Part shown: piece by piece, positions 11,571 to 26,465 of the stretch
Layout of the letters: each line of letters opens with the position of its first letter
Numbering within the stretch: position 1 is the first letter of the stretch
Assembly (NCBI GenBank): GCA_016748015.1
Contig: JAAOMT010000697.1
Coordinates: 380,868-444,867 of the forward strand
DNA: 64,000 bases
Reading direction: 5' to 3'
Origin: Geosiphon pyriformis
Lineage: Eukaryota; Glomeromycota; Glomeromycetes; Archaeosporales; Geosiphonaceae
Translations under genes and position numbers: made by a program
The notes under the pieces: model-generated
The model's database searches: none
Seen by the model: only the letters and a program-made list of their open reading frames with translations
What the model was told of the DNA's origin: nothing

Positions 11571-13405
11571 GTGATATGCTTTACTAACTCTGTTGAAATT
11601 TTGGGCCAATTTTTTGCACACAGATCACATGACTTACAGGTCTTGAGTTGGTATCCAGTACATTCTTTGCATTTTTCGGTTTACATTAGTGTCAATCCTT
11701 TGAACAACTTCTTGACAAGTGTGGTTTGGGTCTTTCTTGATTCTGATTTATCTTTAGATAATCTTATATGCAATGTTTTTTACTTTTGGAATGGAACTTT
11801 TTTATCTGGAATCCTTGACAAGTTGATATATTTCAAGTGTTTTTCCTCTTTTTGTCATTATAGAATTGCTTTGGTTGAGCAGCTTTGGTGCTGGAATAGT
11901 GCTGTTTTGATTAGAAAACTTTTAAGCAGTGGAAAAGACTTGATCCGCATGGTCTTGTTTCTGTCTGGTTTGTTATTGCCATTTGGCATCTCCATGATTC
12001 TGGTTCTCTTGATGCCAGCTCTTCTCTTCTGGATGAAGCTGCTGCAAAAAACATTCTTGAATCTTATGAGTTTAGATTAGTACCTAATTGGTTGTCTGGC
12101 ATTGGTGCTTCTGGCTTTTTTGTGTACACAGATGGTTTTTTTTGTGGCTTGGGGAGTGTTAATATAAAAGCTGGTGCTGCTGTATTCTTCGAGGACATTA
12201 ATTTAGGTCTTGGGATGGAAGTGTCTGGCATGGTATCTTCTATATTGGTAGAGCTTCAGGCCATTGCATTGGCCCTTGAGTGTGTGCCTAATTCAAGTTC
12301 AGTCCATTTATTTTCTGACAGCCAAGCTGCTTTGGATGCATGTAAATATGAATTATTGTTGTTGGTTCTGGATTTTCAGAACAAATATTGGGTTGAGTGT
12401 TGACACATTACTGACATTATACATAAAAGGAATTTGAATGTTGGTTGGCACAAGGTTAAAAAACACTCAGATGTTTTGGGTAATGATTGAGCCAACTTAT
12501 TTGCTGGTGTTTCTTCTCATTCTGGCCAGCTTTTCTCTTCCCAGCTCAAGAAATGTTTTGTTTTGGCTAATAACAGTATTGTTTCTAGAAACTCCAGACA
12601 CTTTGTTCATGATATTTTTTAGTCTATTCATTGTACATGCTGGGAATTGGGCTTTGGTGCCAAAATTGTGGATAGTTGTCTGTTTATGGATATTGATTGG
12701 TTTAGGTCATCTCTTGTTTGGCATCCTGACTCCCATATAGCTGCTGGCTTTATGAGTTGCCACTTTGCTGGCTCCTGTTCCTATTTTATAAAAGCTTTAC
12801 ATCATAAGCTGCCTATTGTTGTTTGCAAACACCTCTATGATAAATATTATCTTAGTGTGATGTGCCTGTATTGTGGTGATGTTAAGGTGTTGGACCATGT
12901 TTTCTCATGTGCATTTGATGTGGCTGCTTGATCTCAGTTATTCATTGATTTTGCTTTTGCTTAGAGAGCTATATCTGGTCTATTTTATGCTTCCTTTTGT
13001 GTGTTACAAATGTTATTTAATTGTTTGCCTGATTTGGGTCTGGTTGCTTTGCTATGCAAAGGTTTTGTGCTTATGGATTGGTACCAAGAGGCTGTTTCCT
13101 GTTTTGATAACTTTAAAATTGCATCTGGTAAGGTAATTGAGTTTGTTTGTGGTTTATGTCTGTTTTTTAGAAATGATATTTGGCTGATTTGCTCCAAGCA
13201 TTATGCTTTTATAGAGAGACATGGTTTGATTCTTTATGATAGTTCAATCTTTGTTTCAGTGTTCAGTGATATGTTAATGCTCTTGGCCAAAATGGTTAGA
13301 TTGCTTGGTATTAACAATGCATTTGGTATTAGTTTTGGGCTGTCCAATTTTTGTTGGTTTTTTTTAGGTATAGGTAATTTGGTTTCTGTGTATATAAATG
13401 TTTAG
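11571..13405 (+). pseudogene. LINE ORF2 C-terminal part: linker, RNase H and Cys/His motif, decayed
   Basis: Linker 11571-12080 (SHDLQVLSWYPVH). RNase H about 12092-12403: FVYTDGFFCGLGS (first Asp), ELQAIALALECVP (Glu), LFSDSQAALDAC (third Asp), so catalytic acids remain readable. After stops, 12647-12931 carries LSVMCLYCGDVKVLDHVFSC, a CxxC...HxxxC zinc-like motif common at the C-terminus of such ORF2s. 13001-13405 is the terminal segment before the 3' UTR and tail. Confidence 0.8.
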
Positions 13406-13555
13406 TGTAGTTCTGGTTAGCTTGAGTAACTAGTCATGTGTAGAAAAAGCATGATTTACACCTAGTATAGATCATTATTTTAATGTATTATCATTAGACA
13501 GTGTTTGAATTTCACTCATTAAAATTTTAAAAAAAAAATAATAATAATAATAATT

Positions 13556-16072
13556 TTATAGATACAATAAAAAAACAATTATCTTAATTTTATTTATATT
13601 TAAAATAATAATATTAATCTTATTACAACTTATTAAGCTGTAATAAAAGGCTATAATATAATTTTTTAAATTAAATCAAATTAATTTGTTAATATTTAAT
13701 TAATTTATCTTAATTAATAAAAATTTTATATATATAATTAAATTTAATATAGATTAAATTATTTAGTTATTAAAAAATTATTACAAAATATAAATATAAT
13801 TATTATAATTTTAGTTTTTTTACTCTTTGCTTTGGTCATAGTCATAAAATTAAGAAAACAAAGAGTTTTTTTTAAAAATTAATATTATATAAACTTTGTA
13901 TTAAGTATTATATTACTTAAATAAATTATTTATAACAATATTTTATTATTTTTAGTTTTGTAAATATTGTCTTTTAATATTTTAATAATAAAATATATAT
14001 AATTTTATATAAAAACATAATTTTTAAAAAGTAGTTAATAATATTAAAATTATTATTTTTAAGTTAATTTTTTTGGATTATTTAAAATTTGTTGATTTTT
14101 TTCTGGTTTAAATAATAATATTATAATTATAAATATATAATATAATTTTAATTATTTAATTTGGAATATTTGATTATTGTATTATAATAGATAATAATTA
14201 AATTTTACTTATTAAATAAAATAAATAATAATAAGTAATATTGTTTTAAAATTTTGATTTATTAATTAATAATAAAAATTATAAAATAATAAATATTTTT
14301 TGCTAATACAAATTAATAAACTTAATTTTTTTTATATTTAAAAAAAACAATAAAAAATTTAAAAATTTGTGTATATTTAAATATAAAACAAAAAATAACA
14401 ATAAAACAATAATTAAATTGTATTAAATAAGAAAAAATAAAAATTTTAAATATATAATATTAATTTTATATTATATTTGTTATTATAGAGTTATATATAA
14501 TATAATAAAAAACTATGTTTTAAACAAAAAAACTACAAATATTTTAATCTTAAATATTTTTAAAACTTACTAAAAAATATATTACAGTAATATAATTTTA
14601 TAAAAAAAAAATGCTTATTAATATTCATAATTATAAAGATAATTATTTAAGTTTAAAAACTTATTATTTGTTAAAACATTAAAACACAAAAACTTAAACA
14701 ATTTATTTGGTATTATCTCTGGTTTTGTTTATAAAAATAATAATAACAAATAGTTATTGTTTTATAAATATAAATTTTATATATAAAAACAATATTTGGT
14801 AATTAATTTGGTTTTAAATATAAAACCAAAAAACCAAAATCAAAAAACCAAAAAAATAACAGAATAACTGTAAATTTAACCAATAATTACAAAAATTTTA
14901 AGAATAAATATTTAGTTTTTAACATTAAAATTTTAAGCAAAAAAAAAATAAAAACAAAAAAATAATTATAAGTCTGGTTTTTAATAATTATGATTATTAC
15001 AATTTTAAAAACAAAAACAAAAAGACTATTTTGAAAACAAAAAAATTATTTGTAATAAAAAAGTATTATTATATATTCTTTGTTTTATTTTAAGCATTAA
15101 AATAATAATAATAATTGGCTTAACATAAAAAAAACATAATATAACAGCAAATTAATATACAACTGGTTGTTTTAACAATAAATATTTATATAAGTTTATG
15201 AAAAAAAACTATTTTCTAATAATAATAATGAAAACCAAGTGAAAATTTGTTTTCTAAATTCAGATGTTTATATTTTTCAAATCTGATAAATTAATAACAA
15301 AAGTAAAATATCGAAAACGAGATGTTATAATAATCTATTGTTTTATTAATTAATAGATATTTTTTAATGTACAGCTGTGGTATGCTTAATTGTCTAATTT
15401 CTTTTATGGTTCAAACTTTTGCAAAGAAGCATAATTCAATATAATGTGCACAAGCACAAATATGTTAATGGATTTACAATCTTCTAGATAAAGTTTACAA
15501 GAAAACCACTTTATGGCTTATATAAATGTTTAACATTATTATCATCTCACTCTTTAATACAAATAGGAAGAAAGACCCAAAAACAGAAGATTAATTCTAA
15601 GACAATTCAAAAGATAATAACATAAATGCACTCAAAATTCAGGAAAAGGCTTTTATCAAAGACTGAGAAATATAGAAAATAAGTGTGCACAGTCTTGAAG
15701 ACGAATACAAACAAAATCTGCAGTCATTATAAGACCCAATCCAATTCTGTTTAATAAGAATAATTATTTTAAACACATGTTATTATATCACATATTAACA
15801 AGCAAAAAGCTTTATTGTAGCGGTTATACTACAAGACCAGTCACTTTATATATGTGTAACCATTCTCTCAGTGAAGATTTATACATAAATTTTTTAACCA
15901 CCTTTAGTCGCATAAATTAAAATTTTATTGATGTAATAAAATTGCCATGCTTGAACTTACTCAATCATATGACTTTAGTGTTCATTAATCGACTCAAATT
16001 GTATTGTTTTCAAACCTAAATTGAATAACCATCAGCTAGAATCTAATGTAATTATCATAAGAGATCGATTTG
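13556..16072. other. AT-rich intergenic tract after the LINE
   Basis: About 13556-15300 is low-complexity A/T with poly-A and AAT runs and no coding signal. From about 15300 to the stop codon of the next gene, composition becomes more mixed and a few CpGs reappear (for example near 15310, 15700 and 15820), as seen close to host genes. No gene or RNA could be identified there; part is probably 3' UTR of the minus-strand gene. Confidence 0.5.
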
Positions 16073-18278
16073 TCAAATAGGTGGTCTAACAATCTGCAAT
16101 ACGTCAGCAATAACATCTCCAGGGCAAAGTGTAGTGAATGGATGACTTCGAGTTTTTAATAGTGCTAAAGGGCTCGTCCCATACATTGTGCTGTGGTCAT
16201 CACCTGCCTCGCGTAATAATAAGCGATGGGATAAAACTTTTTCGCTCGCAATTAGGACAAGTTCTGGTGTGACAAAATTTTTTTGATACACCGTGGCTAA
16301 TGCTCTGAGCAACCTTGTTTGTTAATTGGCAGAAAATGAGGACGAAGAAATAAATTGAGATAAGTGTGCTTACTTTACAAGAGTTACTAAATCTGAAGAT
16401 GTGCGAGCAGTGATTCCTCCTTTAACTGATCGGTGTGTGCGAACTCCCACTATAACATCACGCATATATCTTTGCATATCATTATGCACCATCACTTTAT
16501 CTATTCTTTGAGATAAATCTTCTAATTCCTAAAATAAATAAAAGTCGATAAGATTCGGTTTACCCGATTGAGTCGGTATTATTGAACAGTTCCTACCGAG
16601 TTTCGAACCAACGAATTTTTGCGGTTTACAGAGAGTGACGATTTGCCTCCTCCAATATTCCCAGTAGTTGTCTCGTATGTATAGCTGATGAAGAAATGGT
16701 CAAGCTATTGAGTTAAGTTAATTAAAATCCAAAAGTGAATGAAAATCATAAAATACAAGTTAATTTTAAAGTCAAAAGATGACCAAGATTTAACGCATTA
16801 GGAATAGAATTTAATCATTTACCAATTGACTTGGCAAGTTATGTCGACCATTGGATTGAGGGAGTAATGCTATCACAATGAACGGCCGCGGTATATGTCT
16901 ATCTACCGCTTGTTTTCTTATCAAGATCTACAAATTTTTTTTGATAAGGATACTTTATGGGAAGTGATGAAGTGAGGCCAAGTGGATATCATCTGTTTCG
17001 CTTACTTCTAGCAAATATGCATGAATCACTTCGTTCGCATCAGTTAATCCCTCAATAATCACAGCATTTGCCAGTTTTCGGGAGCCAATGAAAGGAGAAG
17101 GAGGATCCTGACCTCCCATACTTTGATTTTCGTGCCTTTTTTTCGGAACTTTGAAGTCTAATGGTGTGACAGAAAATGGAGAATATGCAAAATGTGGATG
17201 AAAATTGTTCCTCCGTGGAGACCCAGTCAATATACTCAGGTTAGGGCGTGATGGAATTTCAATCGGTGATGCGGTAGGTCCAGTTGATGAAGTAGAAGAA
17301 AAAACTGTATTTCTACGTCGTGCTTGATAATGAGAGCTCGGGGGTCTGAAAGAAGTTGAATGTGTCTCTTTATTATCGAATGTTCTTTGCTTTTCCATAT
17401 TATCAAAAGTTTTAGACCGGTCTTTTAACTAAGCTCGATTCATCGATTGAATTCAGATGTTGATCGAAAATCACAAAATGAAACTAATAAAGAAAATGAA
17501 TATTCCGGCTATAATCAATAACATGACCAATCTTAACTCAAGCTACCTTTTCAGACCCGTCAAACTCTCCATGATCAATGTTTGAAGAAGAAGCCTCTTC
17601 CATCGGGAAATCGATTTGATCCTGAGGTTCTTCCATGACAAACCTATCCGAAAATATAGTCTCTTTAGTACTAAATTCTGAAAAAGTGGATACGTATGAG
17701 TAATTTGATCGTCGCTTTGGTATTTTTGGTTCATAATTTTGGAGTTTAACATCATGTGAATTTGTTGAGCTCGCGGTTTTAATGGATCGGACAGATTTTT
17801 GTGATTTTAAAAGATTCGCAGATTCATCCAAAAGATTGTTGGTTAAAAAGGGATGCCCATACATTGGGGTGTTAGAGGTGGTTTGAGAAGTTTCTTCTTT
17901 GGGCCGGGGAAAAAAACTTGAATAAAATTCTGCCGGTGTTTGGGTAGGATTACAAGTGATAGTTGAACAGAACAGTCCAAATATATTGAGAATAACCTTG
18001 AGAAGTCAAAAAATATACAAGTGATTAGTGATGAAAAGGAGATAGAATTTATAAACAATTTTCTAATGTAAAGGCCCTTAAGCAACCTGTTCTGTCATTA
18101 ATCGTAGTTCATCAAGATCTTCCTTTTTAGTTGTCAGGATCAAGTGCTTCTCACCCGAGATGAGACAAAGTAGGATTGAAAGGAAAACATCTTCTGAAAA
18201 GTGAGGAATTGATACTTTCTTGAGAGTTTGAAGTTTTGACTTGAGCCAATTTTTGGTGGTTACTTGATCAGGTAACAT
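16073..18278 (-). CDS. Fungal magnesium-chelatase-like (AAA-related) protein
   Basis: Seven exons join in frame to 557 aa: 18278-18087, 17996-17547, 17428-17006, 16927-16823, 16704-16597, 16528-16374, 16313-16073. The best-conserved stretches as I remember the fungal 'magnesium chelatase' family are VFLSILLCLISGEKHLIL, FGLFCSTITCNPTQTPAEFY, RKLANAVIIEGLTDANEVIH, FIVIALLP and, near the C-terminus, KVMVHNDMQRYMRDVIVGVR, HRSVKGGITARTSSDLVTLV and LATVYQKNFVTPELVLIASE. No Walker A P-loop is visible. A Ser/Pro-rich region of unknown role lies in exons 2-3. Fungi do not make chlorophyll, so the name reflects homology only; the cellular role is not known to me. Divergent from GFA1. Confidence 0.72.
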
Positions 18279-19278
18279 AATTTCTGAAAGGGTGGTGGGG
18301 GGAAGAGTAATAGAATTTTTTATTTTGAAATATTCTAAAAAGGGGAAAGGTCTAAAAATAGACTAGAAAATGTGATGTAACATAACCACGTTTTTGTAAT
18401 TAGATTTTTGTTTCGCACCAATAGCCACAATTTACACAAACCAACGATGATTAGTTAAAGGTTCATTGATGGAACTCGAAGTTTCGTACATAGTTTTTAT
18501 CAATAACTATAAAAAGAATGATATACCATCTTGGAATTTCGGCAAAAGGTTCAAAGGATGAACAAGTTCTACTCACTGGGAAAGGATGAAATTAAAAATA
18601 TGCAAATTTTTTTTTTGAATTTAAGTTCTTGTAAAAGGAAACAAGGAAAGTTCAAATATAAATAATTCAATCATTACTTTTATTAAAACAATACTTGAAC
18701 AAAATGTAATTATTAGAATTTACTTTTGATGTTCGAACTTGGATATTATCTAATATTAGGCTTGATGATCTTGATTATAATTGATAAACTTGAAAATCTA
18801 ATTTATTTATTGTAAATCAGTTTGTATTTGTCGAACAAATGGAAACCTCTCCCACTCTTAGTGTTATCGTATCGATTTGATCTTTTTAACAACACAAAAA
18901 AATCAATACTTCCGAAATAGTTGAACAACTTCAAGCACATAATCGTGCTTCATGCACCCTTTTTTTAGGGAGATTTCCCAATAAAATTTACCGATGCAAA
19001 AAAAGTAAAACAACATAAAGTTATTTGTCTGTCACAACGTATCTCCCAACACATGTAATTACTATTCCCACTGATTGACCTTTGTATTCAATTTATCATT
19101 ATGTCCATCAAATTTTTTAGAACAAACCCCTTCTAATCATCTGATTAATGAAGATCATATTTTAACATCTCGAAAAAAAACTTTAAATACAACCAGTTCC
19201 CAACATCCAAAACGTTTCTTTTCTCCCCCTCGATCATCTTTCACCCATCCTTTTATTTACACATAATTTTTTTGAACC
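18279..19278. promoter_or_regulatory. Divergent intergenic region: chelatase-like gene / GFA1
   Basis: 1.0 kb between two divergent start codons. AT-rich without LINE-like sequence. Immediately upstream of the GFA1 ATG there is a C/T-rich leader (ctcccaac, tctccccctcg, catcctt) of the kind seen in fungal promoters. No TATA box or defined factor site could be assigned. Confidence 0.4.
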
Positions 19279-22014
<2,736 letters not shown>

Positions 22015-22400
22015 ATCAATTGCCGCCGTGAAACCCTGAAAAATAAAAAAAAATTCCAATTTTGACACGTTTACACAGCCACTTTTAATTTATTTAATTT
22101 AGAATTCGTATAGGTTGCTCTAAATTTGGATTTTTACTATATTTAATTTATCATTGTGTTTAATGAAACATAAACGAATCTTTCCAATATATAAATGCCA
22201 ATATAAATGTTTTGAACAACCACTAGAAATAATTAAATTTAGATTGGATTATTTTCGACAATATCATGATTAAAATGTTTGCGAGGAGCTTTTATGAATA
22301 TTAATTTCTTAATTCTTTAATTTATTATTAACTTCATATACCCTGGCAAAAAATATTTCAAAAAAGTTTTTTCATATATTAGTATTAGTGACATTTGACC
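22015..22400. other. 3' flank of GFA1
   Basis: AT-rich downstream region, presumably 3' UTR and terminator of GFA1. No further coding signal seen. Confidence 0.4.
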
Positions 22401-22900
22401 CCCTGTAGTTACGCGACTGTTATGTTCTGTAGTTACTTAATATTAAGAAACGCGTAAAAAAATTTTTTTATTTAAAAGTTTTAAAAGTCAAAAAATTATT
22501 TGGTATCTCTAACTCATTTGACATTTATTGAAAATTTAGACTCAGCGACGAAGTATGACAACTTTTCTTTATTTTCTTTTAACTGGGCCAGGAATTCACA
22601 CAGCCTTGGGGGTTCCTCCTTAAGGCATGGGTGCCGTGGCTCCTGTTGTCGCGCAGCTCAAGGAGGGTCCAGGTTTTTTTTAGGTTATGACTCGAAACAC
22701 ATACATTTCTTAGAAAAATTCAGTGAAATTTATCCTGACAAACAATTGATACTTAAAAAGGCAAGGTGAACGGGTGACGTCACAGCGTGGCTTGGCAATC
22801 TTAATGAAAATTTTTTACCTCCGCACTCGCTGTGATCTGAGCTCCTTGAATGTCGATGTGAACAAGGGATGTCAGAGTCAAACATTTCTTTTAACATACC
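22400..22900 (+). ncRNA. Candidate structured RNA locus (CpG-retaining, hairpin-rich island)
   Basis: A short GC-rich, CpG-retaining island inside a CpG-depleted desert. The core (about 22590-22676) can fold: CCTCCTT pairs with AAGGAGG, enclosing a GGCA-TGGG-TGCC hairpin and a GC-rich arm, and CC(A)GG at the base is followed directly by a run of eight T. A second T6 run lies near 22811 after another GC-rich stretch. Upstream, CTGTAGTTAC occurs twice 24 bp apart (22403-22412, 22427-22436), like a promoter element. No convincing reading frame explains it: the 89-codon frame at 22500-22769 has no recognisable protein. SRP RNA Alu domain, RNase P and MRP RNA were considered; none could be confirmed by eye. 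Strand is a guess from the T-runs. Confidence 0.35.
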
Positions 22901-25300
22901 ATAATATCCGGCATATCATATGGCAGAGTTAAGCATTCATGCTTAATGATGACTCCCTAATCTCGTTTATTCACATTTTCTTTATTCTTCTCTTTTTAAA
23001 ATCTTATTTATTAACAATATATATATATATATATATTATTATCATTATACAGAATCACTGCAGTAAATAGAAGATCTTGAATCTTTTCAAATATTTAGCT
23101 GATAATGTGGAATTTATTAATAAAACCTTTGATAAAATTTAGGATTTTATTTGTAACCAGCTGTAGTTTGTAATGATACAAACAACTTCTAAGTACAAAA
23201 AAAAGTCTTTAAGCTTTATAATAATTTGACATAGTAGTTTTGTTTGCATGATTATTTTCAAACTTTTTTTTATTATTAACCAGTATTATTTGTTTGATTT
23301 TAATAAAAAAAATAAAAATTTCTTTTTTTTATACATTCCAAATTTTTCAAAGCAAAATTTTGAAAGTAGTTTTAAATATTTTATTATTTGATTAGATACT
23401 TTCTATTTTAATATTAACAGCTTGATTATAAAAAAAGCCAAGAAAAAATTTGATATTAGTTTGGCTGTTGTTAATTTGATTGTTAAAAAAAATAAAAAAA
23501 TGATGTTTTAAAAAAAACCATTATTAGTGGTGTTTTTATATTTTAAAATGTTTTTTTTTATAAATTTATTAATGAATATAGTCTAATTACTATCTAAAAT
23601 AAAAAAACAAACTAAGTAAATTTAACTAAACATAACTTATATACTTATTATATATAACTGGTCATTTAAACTAATTAAGAAAATATTATATACTTATATA
23701 AACTTTTATACTATTGTCTATATTTAAAAAAAAAACAAGTTTTATACAAATTAAAGTTAACAGTAAATGATTTAATAATATTAAGCAAACAAACTACTTT
23801 AATTAACAGATAACTAAACACACTGTAAAAAATAATAAATACAATTTTTATATTATTAACTAGACTATTTTTTTTATATCTATCTTAAATTTAAATCTAA
23901 GCAATTATAATATGCTTCAATGTTTTTTAATTAAATAGTAAATAAAGTTAATTACTACAAACACAGCTTTTTTTTGTTGCCAAAAATTAATTTTTTTTTA
24001 TTTACTCAATTCCTAAAAACAAAACTTTTGTACAAAATAGCATAAACATTAACATTTAAAATTTTTGAAAAAAAATATATAGTATTATGGGTTTTATTTC
24101 TTTGGTGGTCATACTCTGTTTTAATTCCTACAGTTTTTAAATTAAGTAATAATAAAGCCAAAATTATCTAATTCTAATGTACAGATAAGTATATCAGTCT
24201 CAATTGCTGTTATTTTGATTTGTTTTAAATTCTTATTTGATAAATTACTATTATTTCTTTTATTTAAGGATCCGAAGATTAGTCTAATAAGTTTTTTTTA
24301 ACTCTTAGCAGTATAAAATAATTTCTTTTGATAAGTGTTTTTCTATTTGGTTAATTGTGTTTGTATAATATTTTGCCAAAATTACTGTTAGTAGTTACTG
24401 TTATACTAGTTCTTTAAGAAAAATTTTTGTCATATTCTTACATTTCTAATTGTGTCTTTCTTTAAGACTTTTACAGAGATACTTTTGTTTATCTTGCACT
24501 AATATTAGACATTTGTATTTTTTTACTTGTAATAAAATAATACCCTATTTTAAAAAAAAAAATTTAAGAAAATTAGAATTCAACAAATTAGTGTTTGCAA
24601 ATAATCTTGATTAGAGATTATTTTTCTAAAATATAAGAAGTGCATTCTGAATTTTTAAGTTAATTGTTAATTTTTGGCCAAGAAAATATAACTAATTTCT
24701 TATGAGTTTTATGTAATTAATATCTGTTATTGGTTTTGTTAATAAAAGGTAATGACAATTCAAAGAAAGAGTCACTATCAGATTGTTTATAAGGATTGGA
24801 TTATCAAAAGAGGAAAATTTTTAGTTTCAGCTGATTTTTATATTGGTATATAGTACAATACAAAGCTGGGAGACTATTCTTTCAGCTTTCTCAAAGAATT
24901 TAGATTATAATTTTTTTATCTATTTTTTGTTTTTGTTTTTTAGTCTAGTTAATTTTTTTTTATTTTTTGTCTGTTTTTCTTCTAGTTAAAAAGCTATTGT
25001 ATATATATATGTTTCAAGTTATACATAATTATGCTTATTCTAACTAATTAGTGAATAATTGCTAAGCTATTAGATCTTTTGTTTAATTGTGAGTGTCTTT
25101 TGGCTCTATTGTTTATGATTACATTAAATTGGGCATGTTTGTGTACGTTTTTGCATGCTATTATATGCATATCACGTTTTTTAAATTTTATTTATTGATT
25201 TGTGCTATTTATATTATCTGTTTAGTAATTGGTTAATATATTATGATATTATTATTATTTTTGATTTTTGTTAATTTTTATTAAGTAACAACAGCATTAA
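22901..25300. other. AT-rich tract, probable old repeats, nothing assignable
   Basis: Starts with a TA dinucleotide run near 23018-23036. The rest is low in CpG and broken in all frames; word usage around 24100-24900 (mixed T-rich sequence) resembles decayed transposon more than pure A/T spacer, but no domain could be read. Confidence 0.4.
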
Positions 25301-26460
25301 AAAAATAATAGAGAACAAATTTTTATTAAAAACATTTATAACTTAATATAATCAAGTAATATTTTAAAATATACAACAACATTTTTAAAACAAGTAAAAA
25401 TATAATCAAATAACTTAATATTATTACATATTAAACACAAAACACTTAGATAATTTTTGTTATAAAATCTTTTTCTAATAACAACTGACAACTTTTTATA
25501 AGCTATTTTTATTAGATAAACACAAAAAGCTGTCAATGTTTTATTGATAAATTCAGAAAACATATAAAAATTCAGATATTAAATCAAGATTATACAGATT
25601 TAATCTATGTTTCTAATAAGCAAATCATTAATAATCTTTATATTTAAATTTGTTTTTTATTGAGCATAACAAATATTCTAATAAATATTATGAATAAAAT
25701 AATAAATATTGCTTAATACAACCAAATTATTAGCCATAATAAATTTTTTATACATACTAATTGAGAAAGTTAAATGAAATAAAATTGTATTATATATATA
25801 AAAATCTGTTCAAATATTGTTAATAATTCCAAAATAGTCTTTAATCTTTATTAATAATACAAAAATATTTTTTAATTTGATTAAATTAATCACATAATAA
25901 TTTTTTATTTAACATTTATTCCAAAAATTAGGTTATTAAAATTTAAGCTTTAAAAAATATATATCTATAATAGCTTGACTGTTTATATATAAAACTACAG
26001 AGCAAAAAAAAACACATTTTATTATTAATACAATTATCTACAATTTAAACATAATAAAAGACAACAAATCATAAATTTTAATACTTATATCCACTTTAAT
26101 ATTAAAAAAATATACAGTTGTTATATTTGTTACTTTTGTAATATTCAATTTTTTTAATAAACTATTAGTATACACATTAATTTTTTTTTATTTACAACTC
26201 ATATAAATAGTTATAAATATCCAAAAAAAATTTAAGCAATTAAAGATTAAAGTAATTTTATTACAATTAGCAGAGAGTTTACTTATGTAAACTAAAGTTT
26301 TAATAAATTATAACAGTACTAAACTCTTAAAACTTAATTTTTTCTAATAACAAAAAGTTTTTCAATCTAGAATTACACTATATTTGTTTAATAATCTGTT
26401 ATTAAAAACAATATTCATGTGTTTTAAGAAACAAACAACATAAAAGTAATAAAAATCTCT
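25300..26460 (-). mobile_element. LINE 3' fragment (RNase H plus Cys/His tail), heavily decayed
   Basis: Reverse-strand reading 25563-25336 gives KKLSVVIRKRFYNKNYLSVL followed by CLICNNIKLFDYIFTC, which lines up with LPIVVCKHLYDKYYLSVM-CLYCGDVKVLDHVFSC of the 6.8-13.5 kb LINE. Further upstream on the same strand (about 25980-26300), NVYTNSLLKKLNITKV and VDISIKIYDLLSF echo the RNase H VYTDG...L...motif and following strand. Many stops; a different and older copy or subfamily. Its 5' side stops next to the left LTR of the element at 26.5 kb. Confidence 0.7.
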
Positions 26461-26465
26461 AAAAT

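Larger units (their letters stand above)
6756..13555 (+). mobile_element. LINE (non-LTR retrotransposon), near full length, inactivated
   Basis: One coherent element read left to right: a CT-rich 5' start, ORF1 with a decayed zinc knuckle, an apurinic-like endonuclease, reverse transcriptase, RNase H, a C-terminal Cys/His motif, and a 3' tail that runs into A(n) followed by repeated ATA/AAT units (about 13525-13555). This order (ORF1, APE, RT, RNase H) fits RNase H-bearing LINE clades (I/Tad-like). Stops and frameshifts break both ORFs, and CpG is almost absent over its length. Exact 5' boundary and target-site duplication could not be fixed by eye. Domain parts are listed separately. Confidence 0.85.

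Noticed and set aside
22500-22769. 89-codon frame with a Cys/Gly-rich centre
   Set aside because: The middle is an accident of the GC-rich hairpin segment and both ends are A/T-type residues; no family resemblance.
23018-23036. TA dinucleotide run
   Set aside because: Ordinary low-complexity sequence for this genome.
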